64,000 bases of DNA from JAWWOL01 sp033851545 (GCA_033851545.1 JAWWOO010000095.1:1-64000); one strand, 5' to 3'. Positions 43,286 to 56,970 are shown, counted from the first letter of the stretch. Numbers and translations: made by a program. Notes: generated by a model not told the origin, from the letters alone.

Positions 43286-43843
43286 TCAGCCTGCGCTCAC
43301 GGTGTCGACGAGCTGCTGGCAGAACGCCTTCAGGTCATCGGGCTTGCGGCTCGAGACCAGCGTGTTGGGACCGGTCGTGTCGACGGCGACCTCCTCGTCG
43401 ACCCATTGGCCACCGGCGTTGCGGATGTCGGTCTTCAGGCTCGGCCAGCTGGTGATCATGCGGCCGCGGACCACATCGGCCTCAACCAGCGTCCACGGCC
43501 CGTGGCAGATCACGGCAACCGGCTTGCCGGCATCGAAGAACGACCGGGCGAAGGCCACCGCCTTCGGCTGGGTGCGCAGCTGGTCGGGGTTGGCCACACC
43601 GCCGGGCAGCACCAGCGCGTCGTAGTTCGACACCGCCGCCTGGTCCAGGCTGACGTCGACCGGGAAGGTGTCGGCCTTGTCCAGGTGGTTCATCGCCTGC
43701 ACCGTACCGGGCTTGGCGGAGACCAGCTGGGGTGTCCCGCCGGCCCGCTGGACCGCCTTCCACGGCTCCGTCAGCTCCACCTGTTCGATGCCCTCGGCCG
43801 CGACCAGGAACGCGACGGTCTTGCCCTGCAGCTCGCCCGACAT
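43286..43843 (-). CDS. DJ-1/PfpI-family protein
   Basis: A 185-residue class-I-glutamine-amidotransferase-like protein. The nucleophile elbow VICHGPW gives the reactive Cys113 with its following His, and the family opening GKTVAFLVAAEGIEQVEL and DALVLPGGVANPD are clear. Members include YhbO/PfpI proteins implicated in protein or nucleotide deglycation and stress survival. It is cytoplasmic. A GAGGAGG site precedes the ATG. Monocistronic, closed by a strong terminator. Confidence 0.92.
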   Translation of the reverse strand: MSGELQGKTVAFLVAAEGIEQVELTEPWKAVQRAGGTPQLVSAKPGTVQAMNHLDKADTFPVDVSLDQAAVSNYDALVLPGGVANPDQLRTQPKAVAFARSFFDAGKPVAVICHGPWTLVEADVVRGRMITSWPSLKTDIRNAGGQWVDEEVAVDTTGPNTLVSSRKPDDLKAFCQQLVDTVSAG

Positions 43844-43978
43844 GGCGGGTACCTCCTCGTGTCGTGTTCGTGCTTACGACGAGAGAAATGCCCGGCGGGC
43901 AAGGGGTGAGAAACGCCAGTGAGTGCTTACCTCACCGCAACCCCCGGCGCGCCGGGGCGCCGGCAATCACCGCCGCGT

Positions 43979-44035
43979 CGATCTTGGACTTTTGCGTCCC
44001 ATCGGGCCGGTTTGAGACCGGAAACTCCAAGATCG
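43979..44035. repeat. 57-bp nested inverted repeat, candidate dispersed intergenic element
   Basis: Outer 10-bp arms CGATCTTGGA and TCCAAGATCG (43979-43988, 44026-44035) enclose an inner hairpin CCGGT-TTGAG-ACCGG (44007-44021). The element lies in the only sizeable noncoding gap around it, between pfpI and gltD, and its outer arms make a symmetrical, mobile-looking unit. No protein is encoded. That it recurs elsewhere in the genome is a guess. Confidence 0.5.
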
Positions 44036-44057
44036 GCGTTGCTCAGGGACGGCGGGC

Positions 44058-44118
44058 GATCACTGTCGCGCTGCGCACCGTCTCGTACGGGAATGCGGTG
44101 CGCTGCGCAACGGTGATC
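44058..44118 (-). terminator. Long imperfect hairpin downstream of gltD
   Basis: Arms of about 23 nt (44058-44080 and 44096-44118, GATCAC...CGCACCG) pair with four mismatches around a 15-nt loop. It begins 7 nt past the gltD stop and could terminate the gltBD transcript. Confidence 0.5.
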
Positions 44119-44124
44119 AGCCGG

Positions 44125-45589
44125 TCAGACCAGCGGACGGTCGCTCGGGCGGATCGGTGCCGGGAGGGCCGTCTCGCCGGAGAGATAGTGGTCGACGGCC
44201 GCGGCGCACGCGCGGCCCTCGGCGATCGCCCAGACGATGAGCGACTGGCCGCGGCCCATGTCGCCGGCGACGAACACGCCAGGGACGTTGGTGGCCCACC
44301 CGCTCGTACGGGCGACGTTGCCCCGCGTGTCGTAGTCGACCCCGAGCTGCTCGAGAAGGCCACCGCGCTGCGGGCCGGTGAAGCCCATCGCCAGCAGCGC
44401 CAGGTCGCACGGGATGGTCCGCTCGGTGCCCGGCACCTCCTCGAACCGGCCGTCGACGCTGTGGATCTCGCTCAGCGTCAGCCCGGTCACGTTGCCCAGC
44501 TCGTCGCCGCTGAAGTGCTTGGTGGAGACGGCGAACATCCGCTCCCCGGCCTCCTCGTGGGCGCTGGAGACGCGGTAGATCATCGGATAGGTCGGCCAGG
44601 GCATGGTCTCGGACCGCCCGGCCGGCGGGCGGGGCAGGATCTCGAGCTGGGTGACCGACGCTGCGCCCTGCCGGATCGAGGTGCCGAGGCAGTCGGCTCC
44701 GGTGTCGCCGCCGCCGATGATGACGACGTGCTTGTCCCGCGCGTTGAGCGGCGGCAGGTCGGGTGCCGGCGAGTCCTCAAAGACATCGCCTTCCTGCAGC
44801 TTGTTGGACAGCGGCAGGAACTCCATCGCGAAATGGATGCCGTCGTAGTGCCGGCCGGGCACCGGGAGGTCGCGCGGGATGGTGGCACCACCGGCGAGAA
44901 CCACGACGTCGTACTTCTTGCGGAGCACGTCAGCCGAGATGTCGTCACCCACGGAAACCCCGCTGCGGAACTGGGTACCCTCGGCGGCCATCTGCGCCAG
45001 CCGCCGGTCGAGGTGCCGCTTCTCCATCTTGAACTCGGGGATGCCGTAGCGGAGCAGGCCGCCGATGCGGTCGGCCCGCTCGTACACCACGACCGTGTGC
45101 CCGGCTCGGGTGAGCTGCTGGGCGACCGCAAGCCCGGCCGGGCCGGAGCCGACGACCGCCACCGTACGGCCGGACTGCCGACCGGCGATCTGCGGCGTGA
45201 TCCAGCCCTCGTCCCAGGCCCGGTCGACGATCTCGACCTCGACCTGCTTGATGGTGACCGGGTCCTCGTTGATGCCGAGCACGCAGGAGGACTCGCACGG
45301 GGCAGGACACAGCCGCCCGGTGAACTCGGGGAAGTTGTTGGTCGCGTGCAACCGTTCGATCGCCTCACGCCAGTCCTGGCGCCAGACCAGGTCGTTCCAC
45401 TCCGGGATCAGGTTGCCCAGCGGGCAGCCCTGGTGGCAGAACGGGATGCCGCAGTCCATGCAGCGGCCGGCCTGCTTGGTGAGGTGGCCCTCTGGAAAGT
45501 CTTCGTAGACCTCTTTCCAGTCGCGGATACGGACGTCGACCGGCCGCCGTACGGGAGTCTCCCGCGGCGTGGTCATGAATCCGGTCGGG

Positions 45590-45597
<8 letters not shown>
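44125..45597 (-). CDS. gltD: Glutamate synthase small subunit
   Basis: A 490-residue FAD- and NADPH-binding beta subunit that feeds electrons to GltB for glutamate synthesis from glutamine and 2-oxoglutarate. Iron-sulfur cysteines are CMDCGIPFCHQGCP near residue 46 and CPAPCESSC near 96. The FAD motif VVGSGPAGLAVAQQL and the NADPH motif VIIGGGDTGADC follow, then FVAGDMGRGQSLIVWAI. Its start overlaps the gltB stop by 8 bp, so translation is coupled. Confidence 0.97.
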
Positions 45598-50110
<4,513 letters not shown>

Positions 50111-50241
50111 GCGGACCTGGTTCCTGTCGTCTCGCTGCGGAGGTTGCGCGTTGTGGAGGTGCGCAGACTGCGGGACGACGTTGGCCCAAGATGTGCGATC
50201 AGGTTACACGATGGACATACATCGCGCGCCGCAGATAACGC
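50111..50241 (-). promoter_or_regulatory. gltB upstream region
   Basis: This 131-bp gap must contain the gltBD promoter. A TAACCT hexamer (50201-50206, minus strand) is a possible -10, but no matching -35 is seen. The implied leader is about 85 nt. Confidence 0.35.
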
Positions 50242-50958
50242 TCAGCTGGCGGAGCCGACAGCGAGCCCGACACCGTACGACACAGCAGCGGCCACCACGC
50301 CCAGCGCGAGCTGCCGGCTGCCGGCGAAGACCCAGGATCGCACCGTGAGCGCGGCTACGGCCGTGCCCGCTGCGAACAGGGCGACGGCGGTCAGGACCAG
50401 CGACCACAGCAGCGTCGTGGCACCGAAGAAGTAGGGCAGCAGCGGGACCAGGGCGCCGATGGCGAACGCAACGAAGGATGACCCTGCGGCGAGGTAGGGG
50501 CTCGGCAGGTCGTCCGGGTCGACACCCAGCTCCTCGCGGGCGTGCACGCGCCAGACCTGCTCGGGGTCGGCCGAGAGCTGGCGGGCGACCTCCGTGGCCA
50601 GTGCGGGGGTGAGGCCGCGAGCGCGGTAGAGGGCGGCCAGCTCGGCCTGCTCGGCCTCCGGCGAGTCGACCAGCTCGGCCTTCTCGATCTCGATCTCGGC
50701 CTGGATCAGCTCGGCCTGCGAGGCGACGGAGACGTACTCCCCCGTCGCCATCGACACGCTGCCGGCCGCCAGGCCGGCGAACCCGGTGAGCAGCATGGTG
50801 TGGGTGCTGACGTGGCCGCCGGCGACGCCGGAGAGCAGCGCGATGTTGGAGACCAGCCCGTCCATCACGCCGAAGACGGCAGGTCGCAGCCAGCCGCCCG
50901 TGACGTCACGGTGCGAGTGGTGGATCTCGGCGCGCATTGCCGGGGCTGAAGTACTCAC
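50242..50958 (-). CDS. VIT1/CCC1-family transporter
   Basis: A 238-residue membrane protein of the vacuolar iron/manganese transporter family. It has five predicted spans. The first carries FGVMDGLVSNIALLSGVAGG with the conserved Asp, and the second SMATGEYVSVASQ with the conserved metal residues. A glutamate-rich cytoplasmic helix follows (QAEIEIEKAELVDSPEAEQAEL), resembling the metal-binding domain of plant VIT1. It probably exports Fe2+ or Mn2+. TAGCCT ends 6 nt before the GTG, a leaderless start. Confidence 0.9.
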   Translation of the reverse strand: MSTSAPAMRAEIHHSHRDVTGGWLRPAVFGVMDGLVSNIALLSGVAGGHVSTHTMLLTGFAGLAAGSVSMATGEYVSVASQAELIQAEIEIEKAELVDSPEAEQAELAALYRARGLTPALATEVARQLSADPEQVWRVHAREELGVDPDDLPSPYLAAGSSFVAFAIGALVPLLPYFFGATTLLWSLVLTAVALFAAGTAVAALTVRSWVFAGSRQLALGVVAAAVSYGVGLAVGSAS

Positions 50959-51012
50959 CCGTCCAGGCTACCGGCGGGCCTGCAGGATGTCCCGTTTGCC
51001 CTTCCCGGCTCG

Positions 51013-51933
51013 CTAACGGGGCGGCGGACTGTCGACGGGATCGGGTCCGGCATCAAGATCCGGTACGGGCTCCGCGTCGTCGGACGCCTCGGAATCCGTC
51101 GCCATCCGCGGGTCGACGACCTCCTCGCGGGGCAGCTTCCGGGTGATCCACAGGTAGCCGACCGCGCCCAGGAACACGATGAGGCTGGTCCAGTCGTTGA
51201 GGCGCAGACCGAGGAAGTGGTTGACGTCGTCGACGCGCAGCGCCTCGATCCAGCCGCGGCCGACCGTGTACGCGGCGACGTACAGCGCGAAAACCCTGCC
51301 GTGGCCGAGCTTCCAGCGTTTGTCGGCCCAGATGACGAGGGCGGCGACTCCGATGTCCCAGAGCGACTCGTAGAGGAAGGTCGGCTGGAAGTTGCCTTGC
51401 TGTGCACCCGGGGCGTCGCCGCGGGTGATGTGCAGCGCCCAGGGCAGGTCCGTGTGCCGGCCGTAGAGCTCCTGGTTGAAGTAGTTGCCCCAGCGGCCGA
51501 TCGCCTGCGCGATGACGATGCCAGGGGCGATCGCGTCGGCCAGCGGCGGCAGCTTGAGGCCGCGCCGGCGGCAGCCGATCCACGCGCCGACGCCGCCCAG
51601 GATGACGGCGCCCCAGATGCCAAGGCCGCCGTTCCAGACCTCGAGCGCGCCGACCGGGTGCCAGTGGTCGTGGCTGAAGTACAGCTCGGGGTCGGTGATC
51701 ACGTGGTAGACCCGGCCGCCGACGAGCCCGAAGGGTACGGCCCAGACGGCCACGTCGCCGATCGTGCCCGGCCGTCCACCACGCGCGACCCAGCGTCGCT
51801 CGGAGATCGCCAGGCAGACCAGGATCCCGGCGATGATGCAGAGCGCGTACGCCCGGAGCGGCAGCGGGCCCAGGTGCCAGACGCCCTGCGACGGGCTGGG
51901 GATCGAGGCCAGGACGAGGCCGGGTGAGTTCAC
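51013..51933 (-). CDS. lgt: Prolipoprotein diacylglyceryl transferase
   Basis: The first enzyme of lipoprotein maturation, transferring diacylglycerol from phosphatidylglycerol to the lipobox cysteine. The 306-residue membrane protein has about seven spans and the Lgt signature GRWGNYFNQELYGRHTDLPWALHI around residue 146, with FLYESLWD and the C-terminal RGWIEALRVDD. The tail (after residue 270) is acidic and Pro-rich. A TAGCGT hexamer ends 7 nt before the GTG. It sits near the trp genes, as in many actinobacteria, and serves lipoproteins such as the three in this window. Confidence 0.96.
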   Translation of the reverse strand: MNSPGLVLASIPSPSQGVWHLGPLPLRAYALCIIAGILVCLAISERRWVARGGRPGTIGDVAVWAVPFGLVGGRVYHVITDPELYFSHDHWHPVGALEVWNGGLGIWGAVILGGVGAWIGCRRRGLKLPPLADAIAPGIVIAQAIGRWGNYFNQELYGRHTDLPWALHITRGDAPGAQQGNFQPTFLYESLWDIGVAALVIWADKRWKLGHGRVFALYVAAYTVGRGWIEALRVDDVNHFLGLRLNDWTSLIVFLGAVGYLWITRKLPREEVVDPRMATDSEASDDAEPVPDLDAGPDPVDSPPPR

Positions 51934-51976
51934 GGCGGCGACGCTACCGTGCCCGGGTCACGAACGGATCGGCCGG

Positions 51977-53230
51977 CTACTGGAACCCGTTCTGCTGCCA
52001 GGTCTTGCCGCCGTCGTAGGTGATCAAGAACGTGTCGCTCGGCGCCGCCGGAAGGGCGACTCCCTGCCGCTCGTCAGTCAGGCCGACGTAGCTGAAGTCC
52101 CCGACGGCCGCCCTGTTCCACGTCACGCCCTTGTCGCTTGTCGCCCAGAGTCCGGCGCCGGTGTAGGCCGCGACGGTGGTCACCCCGTTGCTTGCGATCG
52201 ACCGCCCCACCACACCCGTGGCGTCGGCGGGCAGCCCGACGTGGCCCTGCTGCTTCCAACTGTTGTCGGCCGTCACGATCTTGTAGACGTCACCGTTGCC
52301 ACAGACCACCCGGGCGTAGTCGGCGTCGAGCAACGAGAACAAGGGGGCAGGGCCACTGGACGTCTCTTTGCAGGGCAAGGTGACCGGCGACCAGGTGACC
52401 CCGAGGTCGCGACTGAGACTGACGGCAGTCCCGAACCCGGTGCTGCGGACTGCTGCAACAGCAAGGCTGTCCGGGATCAGCGTGTCGGTCGAGGTGGCGT
52501 CGAAGTTCGGCAGCCCGAGGCCGGCCTGCGCAACCCAGCGGTCGGAGGCGTTGTCCCTGCTGATCCACAGCGACGAACCGTCGGGGCCCATTGCGTACGT
52601 GGTGCTGCCCCAGTGCTCGAGCGCCGTGACGTGCGCGCCGGCGAGGTCCTTGACCTGGCTCCAGGTGTAGCCGCCGTCGTGGGTCGACAACACCTGCTGC
52701 GCGTCGACGATCCAGCCGTCGCTGGTGTTGGCGAACCGGATGGTCGGTGTGCCCGAGGACAGCCCGAGCGCACGGGTCTGCGACGCATCCGGCTGCATGA
52801 TCGTCTGGAAGGGGTGCGGATAGCTTCTGGTGCGCACCACGGCGGCGCACTGGTTGGACCCGCAGGAGTAGGTGCCAAGCGCCCATGCGGTGTCGTGGAT
52901 GAACGACATCGACCACGCCTTGAAGCCCTTGGGCACACCGAGGTCGGCGGAGGGACTGGCGGTTGCGGAGTAGCCCCCGAGAGTCGCCGTGGAGCTCAGA
53001 CCAGCGGGCCCGGAGAGGTTGTTGCTGTGGCCGAGGCTCTGGGCGCCCAGCACCGCACCGGTACCGGCCACGGCGAGCACCACCGCAGCGGCCGCGGAGA
53101 CCACGGTCGTGTTGCGGTTGCGTCGCCGCCGGGCGACGGTCTGCAGCTCCTCGAAGCGACCCGGAGGCGGTGCCAGCAGCGGCACGGCCTCACGTTCGCG
53201 TTCGAAGAAGTCGTCGATCCTGTCGTTCAT
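51977..53230 (-). CDS. Membrane protein with extracytoplasmic beta-propeller, sigma-factor partner
   Basis: A 417-residue protein. The first 40 residues are cytoplasmic and charged (MNDRIDDFFERERE...RRRRNRN). One transmembrane helix spans about 42-62. The rest is exported and built of propeller-like repeats with the YCF48/sialidase-type motifs STHDGGYTWSQVK, SRDLGVTWSPV, TSDKGVTWNRA and TYDGGKTWQQN. Its ATG overlaps the sigma-factor stop (ATGA), so it is probably the anti-sigma or sensor partner. No zinc anti-sigma motif (H-x3-C-x2-C) is present. Function inferred from context. Confidence 0.7.
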   Translation of the reverse strand: MNDRIDDFFEREREAVPLLAPPPGRFEELQTVARRRRNRNTTVVSAAAAVVLAVAGTGAVLGAQSLGHSNNLSGPAGLSSTATLGGYSATASPSADLGVPKGFKAWSMSFIHDTAWALGTYSCGSNQCAAVVRTRSYPHPFQTIMQPDASQTRALGLSSGTPTIRFANTSDGWIVDAQQVLSTHDGGYTWSQVKDLAGAHVTALEHWGSTTYAMGPDGSSLWISRDNASDRWVAQAGLGLPNFDATSTDTLIPDSLAVAAVRSTGFGTAVSLSRDLGVTWSPVTLPCKETSSGPAPLFSLLDADYARVVCGNGDVYKIVTADNSWKQQGHVGLPADATGVVGRSIASNGVTTVAAYTGAGLWATSDKGVTWNRAAVGDFSYVGLTDERQGVALPAAPSDTFLITYDGGKTWQQNGFQ

Positions 53231-53847
53231 CGGTGCCCCTCCAGGGCTTCGTGCAGGAGCGCGCGCGCCTCGAACAGCCTGCGCTTCACCGCTCCCTCGG
53301 AAACCTTGAGCAGTCGAGCCGTGTCCCGTACGGAGATGTCGGCGTAGTAGTGGAGAAGAACGACGTCGCGGTGCCGGTTGGGCAGCCGCTCGACGACGTC
53401 ACGAAGTGGTGGGGCGGCGTCGGCCCCGGGGGCGGAGAGCTGGATCTCGACCTTGGTGAGAGCGCGTCGCTCGCGTTCGAGCCGCCGCCAGTGGTCTTTC
53501 ACCAGGTTGCTTGCGGTGACGTAGAGGTAGCCGCGGATGTCCTCGACTCCGCGCCACTTGGTCAGCAGGCGGGTGAACGCCTCGGAGGCGATCTCGTGGG
53601 CCAGCTGCTCGTCACCGACCAGCCGGGAGCACCATCCCGCAAGGCGGCCGTAGTGGGACGCGAACAGCTCGCCCATCGGGTCGCCGCCGCCACGCCCCAA
53701 CGTGATCTCGAGCTCGGGGTCCTCGCGCTCGCCGGCAAGCGGCTCGGGCGCGAGATCGGGCACCGATGAGAGATAGGTGCGGATCACGATCGGTGGTGCG
53801 ACCGGGGCAACGGAGGCGTCCAGGGACGCGCTGCCGTCGAGCGACAC
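53227..53847 (-). CDS. ECF-type sigma factor
   Basis: A 206-residue RNA-polymerase sigma factor. Region 2 is visible around DPMGELFASHYGRLAGWCSRLVGDEQLAHEIASEAFTRLL, and region 4 around LPNRHRDVVLLHYYADISVRDTARLLKVSEGAVKRRLFEARALL. I chose the GTG at 53847 because AAGGAGG lies 4 nt upstream; a longer open frame overlaps trpA in antisense-unlike, noncoding-type sequence. The first 60 residues before region 2 are low-complexity. It is probably held by the membrane protein encoded next, whose gene overlaps its stop. Confidence 0.88.
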   Translation of the reverse strand: MSLDGSASLDASVAPVAPPIVIRTYLSSVPDLAPEPLAGEREDPELEITLGRGGGDPMGELFASHYGRLAGWCSRLVGDEQLAHEIASEAFTRLLTKWRGVEDIRGYLYVTASNLVKDHWRRLERERRALTKVEIQLSAPGADAAPPLRDVVERLPNRHRDVVLLHYYADISVRDTARLLKVSEGAVKRRLFEARALLHEALEGHR

Positions 53848-53910
53848 CGGGCCTCCTTCCGCACGCGCATGATCCAGTGCCGGCGTCTCCTCCGCCGGAT
53901 CACGCACTAG

Positions 53911-53936
53911 GACGCCGATGTCATGGCAACGGTTCG
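53911..53936 (-). promoter_or_regulatory. ECF-type promoter upstream of the sigma gene
   Basis: On the minus strand CGAACC, 16 nt, CGTC. This is the classic extracytoplasmic-function promoter form (GAAC...CGTC), so the sigma factor may drive its own operon. It abuts the trpA stop codon. The predicted leader is about 60 nt. Recognition by this particular sigma factor is inferred. Confidence 0.5.
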
Positions 53937-53938
53937 GA

Positions 53939-54754
53939 TCAGTTCGGGGCCGCATGAACGCCCTGACGGACGCCGTCGGCCAGCTCGGCGGCAAGGGCCC
54001 GTACCTCGGCCAGACCCGCCCGCTCGGTGGTGGCGTCGAGGATCCGGCGGACGAAGGCCGAACCGACGATGACACCGTCGGCATAGCCGGCGACCTGGGC
54101 CGCCTGCGCCCTGGTGCCGACGCCGAGGCCGACGGCGATCGGCGTGTCCGTGATCGCCCGCATCCTCGCGACGAGCTCGGCCGCGCGGGCGCCGACCTGG
54201 TCGCGGGTGCCGGTGATGCCCATGGTGGACGCGGCGTAGAGGAAGCCGCGGCCGACCTCGGCGACCACCTTGAGCCGCTCGTCGGTCGAGGAGGGCGCCG
54301 TCAGGAAGATGGGGTCCAGACCGGCCTTTTCGACCACGGCCAGCCAGTCGGCTGCCTCGTCGGGGATCAGGTCCGGGGTGATGACACCCACTCCTCCGGC
54401 AGCTGCCAGATCGGTGGCGAACCGCTCGATGCCGTAGCGCTCGATCGGGTTCCAGTACGACATCACCAACGTCGGCACGCCCAGGGCTGCGACGGCTGAG
54501 ACCGTGCGCATCACGTCGGCGATCCGTACGCCGCCCCGCAATGCCTGGTCGACGGCGGCCTGGATCACCGGCCCGTCCATCATCGGGTCGGAGTAGGGCA
54601 GGCCGACCTCGACGATGTCGACACCGCCCTCGACCATCGCGGTGATCGCGGCTACTCCCCCGTCGTACGAGGGGAACCCGGCCGGAAGGTAGCCGACGAG
54701 GAGCGCGCGGCCCTCGGCGCGAGCTGAGGCGAATGCCTCTGAGAGGCGGCTCAC
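53939..54754 (-). CDS. trpA: Tryptophan synthase alpha chain
   Basis: Cleaves indole-3-glycerol phosphate to indole and glyceraldehyde 3-phosphate, passing indole through a tunnel to TrpB. The 271-residue TIM barrel has the catalytic E49 and D60 in VDIVEVGLPYSDPMMDGP and the phosphate-binding GLGVGTRAQA. Its ATG overlaps the trpB stop by 4 bp (ATGA), giving translational coupling. It is the last trp gene; the ECF sigma gene follows. Confidence 0.97.
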   Translation of the reverse strand: MSRLSEAFASARAEGRALLVGYLPAGFPSYDGGVAAITAMVEGGVDIVEVGLPYSDPMMDGPVIQAAVDQALRGGVRIADVMRTVSAVAALGVPTLVMSYWNPIERYGIERFATDLAAAGGVGVITPDLIPDEAADWLAVVEKAGLDPIFLTAPSSTDERLKVVAEVGRGFLYAASTMGITGTRDQVGARAAELVARMRAITDTPIAVGLGVGTRAQAAQVAGYADGVIVGSAFVRRILDATTERAGLAEVRALAAELADGVRQGVHAAPN

Positions 54755-56031
54755 CAGCCCTCCCCTGCGTTGTCGTCAGGTAGCGCGAGCTCGGCGACGG
54801 CGACTTCCTCGGCGGTCACCAGGCCGAACCACCGCGCAGCCGTGTCGACGTCCTTGTCGCCGCGCCCGGACAGGTTGACCAGGATGGTCGCGTCGGGGCC
54901 GAGCTCACGGCCGAGCTGCAGCGCCCCGGCAATGGCGTGCGCCGACTCGATCGCCGGGATGATGCCCTCGGTCCTGCAGAGCAAGGAGAACGCGTCCATC
55001 GCCTCGGTGTCGGTGATCGGCCGGTAGTGCGCCCGGCCGAGGTCGGCGAGCCACGCGTGCTCGGGCCCGACGCCCGGGTAGTCCAGCCCGGCCGAGATCG
55101 AGTGCGACTCGATGGTCTGGCCGTCCTCGTCCTGGAGCAGGAACGACCGGGCTCCGTGGAGTACGCCCGGCGAGCCGGCGGTGATCGTCGCTGCGTGGCG
55201 GCCGGTGTCGACGCCGTCGCCGCCGGCCTCGAAGCCGTACAGGGCAACGGAAGTGTCGTCCAAGAAGCGGTGGAAGATGCCGATCGCGTTGGAGCCGCCA
55301 CCGACGCAGGCGACAACCGCGGTGGGCAGCGAGCCGGTCAGGTCGAGGCACTGCTGCCGGGCCTCGACGCCGATGATCCGCTGGAAGTCGCGGACCATCG
55401 CCGGGAACGGGTGCGGCCCGGCGACCGTACCGAACAGGTAGTGCGTGGTCTCGAGGTTGGCCACCCAGTCGCGGAAGGCCTCGTTGATGGCGTCCTTGAG
55501 GGTGCGGCTGCCGATCGACACGGGAACGACCTCGGCGCCGAGCAGGCGCATCCGGGCGACGTTGAGCGCCTGGCGCTTGGTGTCGTCCTCCCCCATGTAG
55601 ATCACGCACTCGAGGCCGAGCAGCGCGGCGGCGGTAGCGGTCGCGACGCCGTGCTGGCCGGCTCCGGTCTCCGCGATGACCCGGGTCTTGCCCATCCGCT
55701 TGGTGAGCAGCGCCTGGCCCAGCACGTTGTTGATCTTGTGCGAGCCGGTGTGGTTGAGGTCCTCGCGCTTGAGCAGGATCCGGGCGCCCCCGGCGTGCTT
55801 GCTCAGCGCCGTCGCGTCCGTCAGCGGTGAGGGCCGGCCGGCGTACGTGGTCAGCAGCCGGGTCAGCTCGTCGGTGAACGCGGAGTCGGCCATCGCCGAC
55901 GCGAACGCCTCGGCGACCTCGTCCAGCGAGGCAACCAGCGCCTCGGGGACGAACCGTCCGCCGAACTGGCCGAAGTGGCCGGCGAGGTCGGGCAGAGTGG
56001 CGAGGGGAGCCTGGGGGACGTGGAGGGTCAC
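54751..56031 (-). CDS. trpB: Tryptophan synthase beta chain
   Basis: The PLP enzyme joining indole and serine. The 426-residue protein has PLP lysine K99 in LNHTGSHKINN, ETGAGQHGVATA and the phosphate-binding GGGSNAIG. The start is GTG at 56031. TACGCT ends 6 nt upstream, so a leaderless internal promoter may drive trpBA independently of trpC, which ends 51 bp upstream. Confidence 0.97.
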   Translation of the reverse strand: MTLHVPQAPLATLPDLAGHFGQFGGRFVPEALVASLDEVAEAFASAMADSAFTDELTRLLTTYAGRPSPLTDATALSKHAGGARILLKREDLNHTGSHKINNVLGQALLTKRMGKTRVIAETGAGQHGVATATAAALLGLECVIYMGEDDTKRQALNVARMRLLGAEVVPVSIGSRTLKDAINEAFRDWVANLETTHYLFGTVAGPHPFPAMVRDFQRIIGVEARQQCLDLTGSLPTAVVACVGGGSNAIGIFHRFLDDTSVALYGFEAGGDGVDTGRHAATITAGSPGVLHGARSFLLQDEDGQTIESHSISAGLDYPGVGPEHAWLADLGRAHYRPITDTEAMDAFSLLCRTEGIIPAIESAHAIAGALQLGRELGPDATILVNLSGRGDKDVDTAARWFGLVTAEEVAVAELALPDDNAGEGW

Positions 56032-56082
56032 TGGGCCAGCGTAGTCGGCAGGGCCGCCGACCGGCTCCCCGGTTTCGGGCGG

Positions 56083-56892
56083 TCAGTGGTGATGGCCGCC
56101 GTGCGCCGGGTGCGAACCGGCCGTGACCAGCTCAGCCACCGCCTGCCGCGGGTCGCGGCCGGTGACCAGGCTCTCGCCGACGAGTACGGCGTCCGCGCCG
56201 CAGGCCGCGTACGCCAGCAGGTCGTGCGGCCCCCGTACGCCGGACTCGGCGATCTTGACCACGTCGGACGGGATCATCGGCGCGATCCGGGCGAACAGGC
56301 CGCGGTCGACCTCGAGGGTCTTGAGGTTGCGGGCGTTGACCCCGATCAGCCGGGCGCCGGCGTCCAGGGCACGGGCGACCTCGTGCTCGTCGTGCACCTC
56401 GACCAGCGGGGTCATGCCGAGGGAGATCGTCCGCTCGATCAGCGACTCCAGCGCGTTCTGCTCGAGCGCGGCGACGATCAGCAGCGCCAGGTCGGCGCCG
56501 TGCGCGCGGGCCTCCCACAGCTGGTAGGAGGTGACGATGAAGTCCTTGCGGAGCACCGCGACCTCGACCGCGGCCCGTACGGCATCGAGGTCGGCGAGCG
56601 ACCCGTTGAACCGGCGCTGCTCGGTGAGCACGCTGATGATGGAGGCACCGCCGGCCTCGTAGTCGCGGGCCAGCGCCGCCGGGTCGGCGACCGCGGCCAG
56701 CGCCCCCTTGGACGGGCTGCTCCGCTTGACCTCGGCGATGACCGAAACCCCCGGTCGGCGGAGAACTGCCGCCGCGTCGCGGGCGGCCGGCTGCTTGGCT
56801 GCCCGGGCCTTGAGCTCGTCGAGGCTGACCGCCGCCTGACGAACGGCGAGGTCGGCCCGTACGCCGTCCACAATGTCGTCAAGAACGTTCAC
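56083..56892 (-). CDS. trpC: Indole-3-glycerol-phosphate synthase
   Basis: A 269-residue TIM-barrel enzyme converting carboxyphenylaminodeoxyribulose phosphate to indoleglycerol phosphate. Family motifs are VIAEVKRSSPSKGAL, VLRKDFIVTSYQ, GVNARNLKTLEVD and AESGVRGPHDL. The tail ends in a His-rich HPAHGGHHH. It is first in a trpC-trpB-trpA run; trpE, trpD and trpF are not in the window. Confidence 0.97.
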   Translation of the reverse strand: MNVLDDIVDGVRADLAVRQAAVSLDELKARAAKQPAARDAAAVLRRPGVSVIAEVKRSSPSKGALAAVADPAALARDYEAGGASIISVLTEQRRFNGSLADLDAVRAAVEVAVLRKDFIVTSYQLWEARAHGADLALLIVAALEQNALESLIERTISLGMTPLVEVHDEHEVARALDAGARLIGVNARNLKTLEVDRGLFARIAPMIPSDVVKIAESGVRGPHDLLAYAACGADAVLVGESLVTGRDPRQAVAELVTAGSHPAHGGHHH

Positions 56893-56970
56893 GCAGGGAG
56901 TCCCCTCGGTCGCATTGCGGTGCAGCGATGGTAACGAGAGGGGTCCGAGGCCCTCGACGTCAGGTCCCCC

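Noticed and set aside
43844..43978. A small gene between pfpI and gltD
   Set aside because: No frame shows coding bias or a recognisable protein; only the pfpI upstream region and the nested repeat are supported.
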